A stretch of 64,000 nt of DNA from Diploscapter coronatus (taxonomy: Eukaryota > Nematoda > Chromadorea > Rhabditida > Rhabditidae). The translations under genes and the position numbers were made by a program. The notes below the pieces were generated by a model, which saw only the letters and a list, made by a program, of their open reading frames with translations, was not told the origin of the DNA and did not search any database. Positions within the stretch are counted from its first letter, which is position 1; the number at the start of each line of letters is the position of its first letter. The stretch covers positions 46,515,249-46,579,248 of the forward strand of contig OZ038423.1 in the NCBI GenBank assembly GCA_964036155.1, given 5' to 3'. Positions 24,801-35,592 of the stretch are shown piece by piece.

Positions 24801-26141
24801 AGCAGGGTGGATTTAGGCTTCATCTTGGGATACAAAGTCTGCTGACTGATATTTTGAAGGAGATAAGTCATTTCCTATTTGAGCAGATTTTATCAATCGA
24901 GTGCGGGATTTGCGTCAATGGATATAAAGTATTAATGGGGGATTTGTATGAAGAAATCTCTGCGTTTATATCAGCAAAAATAAAAGTACAAAACGCTGGG
25001 GGAAAATTATGAACGCAACTACAATTTGTGCCGCAAACGCTCAGGCAAAATTAACGCCAAAATCATTCGTCTTCGCTTGATAAGTACAATTTTTATATGA
25101 CACTGTGGGATTGGGAGGCTGCGACAAAAATACGTAAAAAAAACAGTATGCTTCAGTTCATTTGTGCCGCGAGTTACGTTTACCCAAACCTAAATATGCT
25201 TTGTCAACAAAGCCTCTGCAGTGCTAATTCTGAGAAATATAGACTCCCCGTGAGCTCTTGAAACTTTCACAGAAGCAAAAGTAAACTTGCGGTTGCGAAA
25301 ATTTGAGCGAAAAGAATGCAAACCGGAAATTGTCTACGGAAAAAAATTGAGGATGATGAAAATTCAGGGGATGCTCAAACCACGTCAGTTTCTCCAACTT
25401 CAACTCATTCCCCTGACCATCCGACCAGCGATAGAAGGAGATTCCACGTTCCTACGTCTACGTACGAATTAGATATGCCAAGCAAATTACAGTATCCTAA
25501 TTTTAGAGAGCGGGTTTTACGCTGTACTCTTTGCAACGAGCGTTTGGAGGACACGCACTTCGTGCAGTGCCCCAGCGTGATGGCGCACAAGTTCTGCTTC
25601 CCTTGTTCGAGGAAATCCATTCAGGAGCAGTGCAAGGTTGGACTTCATGGCTAATTGGAAATAATGACAAATTAATGAAATAGCATGTAAAGAATGGCAA
25701 AAACTTTTTCTTCCACATACGATTTTCCAAGTTCTCAAATTTATTTAACAATTTTAAATGAAGTCTAACTTTCAGAGCCAAGACTTGTATTGTCCTTCTG
25801 GAGAGAAATGCCCTCTAGTTGGGTCTGCCATGCCGTGGGCCTTCATGCAGGGCGAGATCGCTCAGATTCTGGGTGACGAGTACGACGAATTTAAGCGACA
25901 GCGGGAAGCGGCCGGACTGGGTACGACCTCGCAGATCACGCCCCCACAAGCTGCAGTGTCCACGAATGGAAGTGGCCCTCAGGTGGATGAAGGATAAGGA
26001 AGTGTATGAAGTGAAGTGGGAAGTTTGTAGACAGCAACTTCGGCCACTTCGCAACAGACTCCACAGCAGAGTTCCCCAGCCTCGACCACAACTTCAAATA
26101 CTTCATCGAGCTCTGTGGCTACAACTCCTAACATGCTCTAA
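21815..26141 (+). CDS. Interferon regulatory factor 2-binding protein family (IRF2BP) transcription cofactor
   Basis: Exons: 21815-21999, 22498-22589, 22996-23252, 23627-23750, 23796-23918, 25368-25636, 25776-25982, 26031-26141; 455 residues. The N-terminal IRF-2BP zinc finger is clear: [13 protein letters not shown], then [15 protein letters not shown], then [17 protein letters not shown]. The C-terminal C3HC4 RING-like domain is also clear: [49 protein letters not shown]. Between them is a His/Ser/Ala/Pro-rich linker with short conserved blocks such as [13 protein letters not shown]. These proteins act in the nucleus as corepressors or coactivators and possibly as E3 ligases. The frame is open upstream of the ATG to the 3' splice site at 21782, so an upstream coding exon is possible. 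The intron 25983-26030 may be retained, which would end the protein four codons later (VDEG). Confidence 0.92.
23419..23593. mobile_element. Probable small TA-flanked MITE in an IRF2BP intron
   Basis: The left end GAAACCACAAG and the reverse complement of the right end GAGACCACAAG form 11-bp inverted termini, each next to a TA dinucleotide (23417-23418 and 23594-23595). The interior has no reading frame. The short termini make this less sure than the element at 3663. Confidence 0.5.
23919..25367. other. Long IRF2BP intron between linker and RING exons
   Basis: A 1.45-kb intron. It contains a (GACA)n microsatellite at about 24328-24345 and a GC-richer stretch at 24180-24440. No exon is supported. 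A frame at 25287-25472 is open into the next exon but is in the wrong phase. Confidence 0.55.
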
Positions 26142-27017
26142 TCCAACTCCATTAACTTTCATTTTTAGGCTTTCTGCATTTGTCATCGGATCTAGAAGTG
26201 TAGGAAATATGAATAAGATCTGATGAGAATTGCAGGATGTCAAATTTTTCCTAACCTTTCCAAAATTTCGTACAACTCTCTACCTTTTATTTTAAAATGT
26301 ATGGCTTCTCTATAAAGAAACCTAGAACTTTCTATCTTCATCTAAGTGCAGAGATCTCTTTTATATCTTACGTAAGTGGATTTTCTAAGTCCAAATATAT
26401 CAACTTTTCCTTTTATCATTCATCATTGTGCAATCTAATTGTGTTCACGACAATGTAATTTCTTCACCATTTTATGCTTTCATTTCAAATTAAAAACTGC
26501 TTCTTTATCTTTCATTTCAAAAAAACTTCGATTCATCGATTAAACTTTGTCAATTTCATTCGAATTCAAACTTTTCAAGAATACATTGGGAAATACGGTT
26601 TCATCTTTAAACATTGTTCCTCTTTTCATTCATGTCTTTTAATTCGATCCATTACAATCATGTTCCGTTCATTTTTTGTAATAAAGAAAGGGTCATTTAT
26701 GAAAATTGTCTACTTTTACAACGAAAAAATAGCTAACACATGTTATTCGAAAACTCTGTTTATTTTTCATCAATATAAACATGAAACTCCACGAATACCC
26801 ATAGGAAGTAATTGAAAAATCACAGATACACGGGATGGATCCTAACCAAATATTCTATGAAAATTTATATTTCAAAATCATAGGAAAAATAGATTAAAGT
26901 CATTTTTTCATGTTTTATATACAGACCCCGAATAATGAGAAATTTGTGTAGTAGAAAAGAAATATACTTTTGAAGTTCCCAGGTAATAAATGCGAAATAA
27001 GAAAAAACTAGAATATT
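26142..27017. other. Convergent spacer between IRF2BP and ZIP9 genes
   Basis: AT-rich sequence expected to hold both 3' UTRs. A plus-strand AATAAA occurs near 26680. The open frame at 26474-26815 is AT-driven and not supported. Confidence 0.5.
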
Positions 27018-29706
27018 TTAATGTGAATGTCCAGCAGCTAGAAGAGCGGGAATGATCGCCCCAATTATGATCAGAAGCAGCTCTTTCAGGGTGAAACTGC
27101 TGCCTAAAATTGAATAATTTTAAACATTTTTATTTTAAACTCAGTTAATTTAATCTTTGGTATCACATTTCCATCTTCCCTAAACAATTTTCGGTCTCGG
27201 CACGAGAATGATGAGATTCGTTCTTTCGTTAAAATTCGAATTTTCCATACCAATTTCTTAAAATCTTAGTTTTCAGCACCAGAATTGCTAAAGAAAATTA
27301 AGCCTTCCGAGTTCCTATCAAATTCGGATAATTTTCTAGAAAGATCCTAAAAAGATTCAACCGTGCTAAATTCTTGTAAAAATAATTGGGAGCACTAGTA
27401 ATGAATGCAAGCGAGCTAATTTAGCCCTAACTAACGAGTTAATTGGGCAATTAACGTGAAAAGATTGAAAAACTATGAAAACCAAAGGGGAGAATGAAAA
27501 AAGCATACGACATTTATTCGCCGTAATTGGAGTATGCATTACGTACTCGAATGTTCGCTTTAGTCGTGCCGTAGTTATGCAATTTTCTTTAAAAGAAAGG
27601 TGGAAATGTGAGTGTAAGTGTTGATGACTTCATCATTTTAATCTAAAGCTTAAATATTTAACGAATGAAAGTTACCTGAAGCTGCGTGAGAATGTCCTGC
27701 GCTAGAAGCGGTCGAAGGGCTCTGTAATTGGATTCATATCTTTTAACGCAGATTTAGTTTATTAGCCTGATTTTTAAATGAGTTTCAATTTTTTTAATAA
27801 AGAATATTTTCAAGTCTTATGAATAGCGTACCTGAGCGTCCACCACCAAAGTGTAGTCATTCGATGAAGCAGACTTTTGCTGGGCCTGAATTTTTATTTA
27901 TTTTTCCAATTAAAAAAAAATTAAATAATAATACCAATTCAGGAAGAACGTGCACAGTGGCGACGTATAGAAATGTTCCGGCGGAAAATAGCATCAGAAC
28001 TCCCGTAGAAGAGCCGGATTTGTCCAGGGATTCTCCGACCTGCAAAAATAAGAATACAAATTCCATTTTAAAAGTTAGCATACATTTCTGAGGGACACAT
28101 AGGTGAATAGAGCTGCGAGCGGGGCTGCGGAGGAGAAGACTAGCAGATGTTTCTTGACGGTTCGGGCGTCTAGGCCTTCCATCAAAAGGAATGAAACAAG
28201 CCCGAAGGAGGCGGGGCCCTGAAAATTGAATTTTTAAAAATATTTTTTTAATAATTTTTTCTATAGAAAATTAGAAAAAAATTATCGTTTCCTGTTGAAA
28301 ATAATAACTAGGATCTAACTTTATGCAGCATAATGGCCAGAAATACGATGAATTGAATGTCGGGACGATTTATCGAAGACGCAGAGCCCAGCGCGATGCC
28401 ATCAGCCGCGGCGTGAACCACCAGGCCGACTGTCGCTGAGATTCCAATTCGAGAACGGTTGGCGCGTTCGTCTGACAAAATAAGCCAATAATAAAAATCT
28501 ATAGTGACCTTCAATTCAAGTTTAAAAACTAGTCATCTTTCATTTAAATTGAAAAAAGCTACAGTAACCTTGAACTAATTTTAAAACTAGAATATTCATA
28601 CTTCTCGACATAGAACTCCTGCCGATCTGGTCAACGATGAGCATCAAAATGAACCCCAGCACCAAAGAATACCCAATCTTGGCTCGATTGTCGTCCACAT
28701 GTGCATGACCCTCTTCCTCGTGATGGTGATCACCTTCTTTTATTTGTTGTTCCGCAATTACTGAAAAATCGATCATTCAAAATAGATAATTTGAAAATAT
28801 TCTAGCCTGCTTCCTGCCTTTTCACCCTGTTCGTGCTCCTTTTAACAACGTCATGAACAGCCTTCGGAAAGAAACTCGTCGGAAAAGGTGCGCTTCGCTT
28901 CGATTTCAATACTCTAGAAAAATATATTTTAACTGATAAGAGAAAAAGATTGATGTTTAAAGCATACTTATGGAGATTTGCGTCCTGTGGAATGATCCTA
29001 GGAAGTTCTGCATTGCCGTTTTGTGCGTTGAGAATGTCTTTCGCCTCTGCGGCAGCGTTTTGTTGGTGGATTTGATTGGCTGGTACTTCACGGACCACTG
29101 CGTCTAAAATAAAATCATAAATTTTACAAAATTAGGGATGACTCGATAAAAATCAAATCCGACTTTAAAAAAATTAGGACCAGCCATAAAATTTTTAAAA
29201 TCTTACGAGAATTGTGGTGATGTGAGTGCGCCGAGTAAAGCGATTCGACTCCTTCTGGCAAAATGACCGACAAAGCGGTTCCGACTAACAGACCTGCTCC
29301 GAAAATTGACACGAGACGCATGCGAGACTGAAATAAATCAAATAGAATTTTTATTGGTTTTTTTCAAAAGGAATAGCTTTTCTTAAAATATGCAAAATCA
29401 ATAAATCGATCATTCAGCAGAAAAGGATGGAGATATTGATTGAAATCGCATTCACCGATCCAATATAAATAAGGAATTGTTCAGAATAATAGGGCTCATG
29501 TTCGCTTCTTGAAAAATATTTTAAAATTTAGAGAGAAATTGCAATATTTTAGTTTGTTGACTTTTAAAGAAAATAAAAATATGGCTCACTTCAGACATGG
29601 TGAAGAATAAGGGCAGGTAGCCGGCTGCGTAACTGCCCACGAACATCGACACGCTCAAAGCGGCCACCAGCCACAGACCACCGCTCTCTGCAGCAGCCTC
29701 TTCCAT
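27018..29706 (-). CDS. ZIP-family zinc transporter, SLC39A9/ZIP9-like
   Basis: Exons in transcript order: 29706-29590, 29327-29207, 29103-28968, 28913-28807, 28760-28602, 28471-28320, 28218-28084, 28039-27935, 27885-27832, 27721-27676, 27103-27018; 405 residues. The ATG is 4 nt after a TTTTAG site. Membrane segments include [58 protein letters not shown], the metal-binding helix [15 protein letters not shown] followed by [12 protein letters not shown], and a C-terminal segment [19 protein letters not shown] His-rich cytosolic loop ([13 protein letters not shown]) precedes helix 3, and the tail ends in GHSH. The His-Asp pair of HAAADG and the His of LHK are intact, so zinc transport (Golgi or secretory membrane in relatives) is expected. 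The fourth intron starts with GC (28806). Confidence 0.92.
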
Positions 29707-30541
29707 TTCTCTAAAAATCGATAAACCAATAAATATGTAATCCAACAAAGACGATTTTAGAAAAAAAAAGCTCCTTGAAAAACAGTCATTTGCATTGTTT
29801 TTATCGGCAATATTTCACTCCAAAAGGAATGAACTTCCCGAATAGGTAATAGGTGAACATGGTGAAACTCCGAGAAGTCAAAATATTTCGATAAAAAATA
29901 AAAAATAAAAATTGCTTCCTGATCACGGACACAATGAAACGCACTTGAGCGCCGTTTGATCCCGTCATTTGACTGAAAAGCGTTGCACTAAATTCTCCAG
30001 CTGATTTTTATTAGTATTTTTTTTTTTATTTTCGATATTTCGCTGATTTCCTTATTTTCTATAGAAAAGTCAGAATATTAAGATTTGGTCAGGAATTTAT
30101 CAGAACGTCTGCCTCGATTCGATTCGACTGATGGGGAGTTCTGCAAACAAATTTTCTTCCTCCCTGTATATTTGTGCCTCAAGCATACTTTTCTCTTTCT
30201 TTCTGTATTTTCTTTTTCCTTGTTTACCCATTTCGATTCTACACATCATCGTCACGAACATCACAGATGCTGTATTCATTATTTCGTACAACTTCCTATT
30301 TCTCCTTTTCTATTATAACTTTCGCAATCTCTATTATTTTGTCATGTGCGCTGCGTCAATATGAGTCATGCGCTTTGTTAATGTGTCTAACTTTATATAT
30401 CTAAATTCGAACTTCTCAAATTTCAGATATGCTTTCCTAGTGACTGACTCGAAACATCCCCTATTAACCTGTACAGAAGATACAACAGGTAAATTTTTAA
30501 AAAAATCAATAAGGATTCAGAAAAAAACAATATTTTCCAGT
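29707..30541. other. Divergent promoter region between ZIP9-like and calpain genes
   Basis: 835 nt between head-to-head start codons. It includes T-rich tracts; each ATG is reached through a splice acceptor (TTTTAG at 29711 on minus, TTTTCCAG at 30540 on plus). No exon is seen. Confidence 0.55.
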
Positions 30542-33500
30542 ATGTCTTGGCACTGCCCTCTGTGCACGCTGGAGAATCGTCTGGAGTCGCCCCACTGCCA
30601 GGCCTGCCTCTCGGAAAACCCTGCTTTGGCCAGGAAACCGTCCCCCTCCATTATACCGCAGTTCATTTCCAGAAATGGTATAAAAAATCTGACATTTTTA
30701 ATAGAAAAAATGGAATTTGTTCCAGTGGAAGGTTTCTCGCAAGCGATGAAGGGGATCATTTCCTCTGCAGCGGACATCGCCGCTAAGGCTGCTGAAAAAG
30801 TCATCTCCCCCACTGCCGAGTTTCATCACGATGTCATCGTTCTCCCAAATGTAAGGACTATTGTAGTTTTCTTGATCTTTCTTCAGATTACTAGTTTTTC
30901 TTAAAAAATAAAAGTCATTTTTTCAAGAAATTCAAGATCATTGTTTTTTTTCTATTTTTAAAAAATATTGACTATCTTCTAGGGTCCAGTCGTGCCCAAC
31001 CCGGTTCATCCAAAGCCCCCGAACCCGATGAGCGCTGTGCAGCCGTACAACCTGAACATGGACATGAGTCTGAGTCCGAGGCAGAGTGAGGAGGGTAAAT
31101 CAACATTTTAAGATATTAAGAAAACTTTTAAAAAATATTCTAGAAGTCCGTAACTTCGACGAGAACGTCGTGTGGAATTGCACGGCGTGTACGGCGGAAA
31201 ACCAGGGCTCTTCTCAGCAATGCTCGTTTTGCGGTAACCAGAGAACTGTCGGGTCCAAGAGGCATAACAGGTATTTTATTTCAACTTAGCCAGAGTTCAA
31301 AAATTAGAAACAAAGACAAAACTTAATCCTAAAATGACCATAAATATGTACATCGTTTCTCGTCCAAATCTGACTCTAGCTCAGTTTTCTAGCTTCTCAT
31401 TCGCTCTCTTACTTTCAAACGTTCTCGTTTCTCCTTTCTTCGACATATCTAACTTTAGATGTGACGTAAAGTAAAGCGATTTTAGCTCAGTAATAGGATG
31501 CTGATATTAGAAAATCATTCGGCTACGTTACGAATCACCTTTGCAACAATTTTGCCATAGTTCACCCAAGAAGCTAAAGAGAATTGGAATCGAGATACGA
31601 ATAAGAAACGAGAAAAATGAAAGCTAGGGCCAGATTTGAATGAAAACGGTATGGTATTCCAGAAAAGCGAATTCCACTTTCTACCTGGATTCACCACATT
31701 CGAGCCGGGATGGAGCTGACTTTTCAGAAGACTCCCAAAATAAGGTCAGTGATAAGAAAAACAATAGTCTAATTAACAGATTGATAAAATGAAAAACTGC
31801 CCCCGATTTTATTCGTTTTTCGACTTGAACTCTCGCTTTCTTATCAGTCCATTAACACATCAGCGCAGCTATTATGCATGACATAGATAATAGTAAAGGG
31901 CAAGAGGCGTTAGTCATTCGTTATCCATTCGAAATTCTGACCTATTCAAACTCTTCCCTCGCATTCTGAGTATCCTTAAAGATCCTTTTTCGTGAATTTT
32001 CAATTGTCATCATTCTTTCTCTGTTCACGCACTAGATATCCATGGCTACTTAGTTGAAAACAAACATAGTGGCATTGCGAAATTTTGAAATGCAAATAGA
32101 ATTTGTATGAATCTCCTCTATTGGTCTACAAAATTTTAATTGCTAATAAATTTTAGTCCAAAATTTCTAACTAACTTTTTTCCTGTAAAATGTCAAACTT
32201 TAACAAATCTCATTTAACTATTTTTTAAGTATACTTTACTCCCGAAATTTTCAAACTGGCAAATTTTTGAATTTTAGATTTTATTTTCAGTCTCTGAATC
32301 CGAACTCGGAAGAATTTGACGCTAAAATGTGCTCGGACATCACTGAAGAAGTCATCAAACGGGACAAAAGACGCTCAGAGAAGATCTACAGGAACATCGT
32401 CGAGACCTGCGAGTAAGAATTCCTAAAAAGAATTGCTTCTAATTTTAACAATTTTCAGGCGGCTAAAAGTGGAGTTCGTGGATCCCGACTTTCCACATTC
32501 CAAGAAATCGATCGGTGACCTGAGACGGCATGAAAATGAGGCGATTGTAGGTAGGAAAATTAGCATAGAAAATAAATTCGAAAATAGAAGAAACTCATCG
32601 AAAATTTTTCAGGCCAAATCCCAGATCACTTTGAATGGCTGCGTCCCTCTCGAATCTATACCAAAGAAGGACGGGCCTTTTCCTGGGCAGTTTTTCGCGA
32701 TCCACGTCCTTCCGACATCGAGCAGGGCTCTTTGGGGGATTGTTGGCTTTTGTCTGCGATGGCTCTGATTGCTGAAAGGCCTGACATTTTGGAGCAGATA
32801 GTCCTAACGAAGCAGTACTCGGGGATCGGGGTTTATCAAGTCAGGTATATATATATATATATATCGGGACTTATTCGAATTTCTAAATTGTGACCATTAT
32901 AGATAAAGACCAAAAAATAGTATAGGAGAAGATACAAATTCATTTTCATAGTTATCGATTTTTGAAATTCTCTCTATTTTTTTCAGAGTCTGCGTGGACG
33001 GTGAATGGTGTACCGTGACGATCGACGATTCTTTTCCCTGCAATTCCCGATCATTGTCTCTGGCCTTTGCGAGAGGGCGGAAAAATCAGGTTTTCAAAAA
33101 ATTAAGAATTTTTTGTTTTTAATCTTGAAAATTCAGCTCTGGGTTCCCCTGATAGAAAAGGCGTTAGCGAAACACTTGGGAAGCTATGCGAAACTGCGAG
33201 GAGGCAGGACACTAGAGGGGTTGGCTATGCTGACTGGTGTGCGAACGTTTTAAATTGAAAAATCATAAAGTTTTTCAGGGGCTCCCTGTGAAGTAATTTC
33301 TTTGGAGAAGAAGAATTTGGACAGAGAAATGTTGTGGGCTCAGTTGATCAGCGCACATGAGGCCTCGTTCATAATGGGATGCAGTTGCGGGTCGGGCAGG
33401 TAAAAATTTGGAATTAGTAAAATCGGATTTTGCATTAAAAAATTACTTCTCAGAAGACATGCGGATGAAAACGCCTACAAATCGAAAGGACTGCTGACGA

Positions 33501-35592
33501 GACACGCCTATTCGATTCTGGACGTTCGGCAGGAAGGGCAGAATCGGTTGGTCCACATCCGCAATCCCTGGGGCTCCCATGTCTGGACTGGAGATTGGTC
33601 CGACCACTGGCCAGGCTGGCCTCAGAATTTGAGGTATTTTATATTTTTCAATTTTTAGAGTTATGAGCGAAGAATGAAACGGATTTGGGTTGAATAGCAT
33701 GCCTTTGGAACAATACAAATTGCTGAATTTAGACAGAGACTTTTGTCGAGAGAAAACCACGGTTCTGGCGCATTCTGGATGTCTTTCGACGACTTCATCT
33801 CGTACTTTGACTCGGTGGACATCGCTAAGATCAGGACATATGCAGGTACAGCATTTGAAAAAATATTCTGGACTTAGATTTTTGAAAGTCAGAACCAAAC
33901 TTAAGTCTGACAAGGGGAGTTTCAGAAGTGCCCGCTCTCCGATTTGGCTGATTTTTTCGCCAAGGGGATATTTAATAACGCTGATCACGATTTCGAAATC
34001 AAAAAAACACTATGGTCGCTTTTCTGGCCCTGGAATTCGCAAAAGCCGCATTTATGCAGTAAAGAAATTGCATACATTACTCCTCTGCAACATAAAGCGC
34101 TTCTCCACTATAAAAGCCTTCGGAGTTTGCAAGGCCAGGGAAGAAGTCATCATTATAGTTTTTGAGACTTCAGACTCATGATCAGCGTTATTAAGTACCC
34201 CTTGGTGAAAAAATCAGTCAAATCGGAGGGGGTCATTTCTGCAATTTCCCTTGTGCGTTTAAAAATAGGAATTCGATTTCAGGTTGGGCAGAACTCAGAG
34301 TGCCACTCTTGATAGGAGGACACAGTGAGAAGAAGGACAAGTAGGAACGCTTTGAAATTTATGATCTTTTAGAAAAATATCCAACTTTCCAGAGTCGTCC
34401 AGTTGATAATCACCGAACCAACCGAAATCAACATTTCTCTGTACCAGAAAGGAGCCCGAACGGTTGACGATCAGGAAGATCTGATGGTCTCTCTGCACAA
34501 GGTTTCCGCCACGGGCAAAGTCTCTGATTTGGTAGCCAGATCGAGACGAGAAATTCGCGCTTTCGTCAGCACTGGTAATGCTAATTTTCTATCTTCCTAT
34601 GAAAAATTGAATTTTCAGGAGACCTTTTCCTGAGGCCCGGCCAGTACGTCGTGATCTGTCACAGCTGCATGCAATTGGGCACTGGAGACCGGATGAGGGC
34701 CACTCTGGCTATACACAGGTAAGGGGCTAATTTATGCTAATTTTCTTAGTAATTTTTTACTTTTTTCTAGTTCCCGTCCAGTGTACGCCGATGTTCTGAA
34801 AAGTAGCCCGGCTATGCTCGGAGACTCGCTGATTGAAATGGTCATGCGTGAGGGCGTGCCTTCTGATGTATGGACTTTTAGATATGCTAATTTTGAAAAT
34901 TTAAAATACTAATTTCAGCTCGGTTCTGGAATCATCGTGCGCTACGTGACGAGAAAATTCGGAGGTCTTATCGTCATGGTCGACAACACCAACAACCGAC
35001 AGTGGGCCCATCTCAAGTAGTTTTCTTTTCGAAAATATCGATTTAAAAAAAAAATTATGCTAATTGTTTAATTTTGCAGATTGAGTTGTGAAGGTTCGAC
35101 AAATGTGATTTCTTCGAGGAACGTTCTGAATGTGGCTGATGTCGTTCCACCGCATAGTAGGCAGGTATAAACTATTTCTTTAAGTAGTTATTTTTTGGAT
35201 TAAAAAATGTTTTTTTTAAATTAAATTTTCCAGATCTTGATAATTCTCTCGCAAATGGAACCCGCGCAGGGTTTTTCGATGGCGTGGAACACATTCGTCC
35301 GCTTCTCCAACAAACTGCACCTGGGCGATTTGGCGCAGCCAGGTACCACATTTCACAATCAGAAATAAAAACTATTCGCCCCTGGGGTGAAATTATTTTT
35401 CCAGTTAAAAATGTATAAAAAATCACGTTACCATTTTGAAGCTAGAATTATATATGATTCGGATTTTTAAAACTTTTGAATTTACCTACAGAAATCGACG
35501 GCCTGGTGGATAGATCGGCCTCCCATACTCCCAAAATTCACATCAATGACACCATTCAGCAGCTACATCTCCCAAGGCCTCTTTTTGCATGA
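30542..35592 (+). CDS. Calpain of the SOL / CAPN15 class with RanBP2-type zinc fingers
   Basis: Exons: 30542-30677, 30726-30850, 30983-31094, 31144-31270, 31663-31744, 32291-32412, 32459-32550, 32613-32844, 32987-33089, 33137-33236, 33279-33399, 33454-33633, 33733-33845, 34283-34340, 34393-34574, 34619-34718, 34771-34867, 34919-35016, 35080-35164, 35234-35342, 35492-35592; 824 residues. Two W-C-x2-C...C-x2-C zinc fingers are present (MSWHCPLC...HCQAC and VVWNCTAC...QCSFC), versus about five in mammals. The protease core is complete: catalytic Cys in [12 protein letters not shown], His in [12 protein letters not shown], Asn in [11 protein letters not shown]. The C-terminal SOL-homology part includes [26 protein letters not shown] and [16 protein letters not shown]. 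No EF-hand domain is present, as usual for this class. The start is 1 nt after a splice acceptor. Poly(A) signal at 35851. Expected role: cytosolic calcium-dependent or ubiquitin-linked proteolysis, neural in flies. Confidence 0.94.

Noticed and set aside
33690..33732. Continuation of the calpain exon from an acceptor at about 33688
   Set aside because: That frame does not give the conserved [10 protein letters not shown] segment; the acceptor before 33733 restores it.
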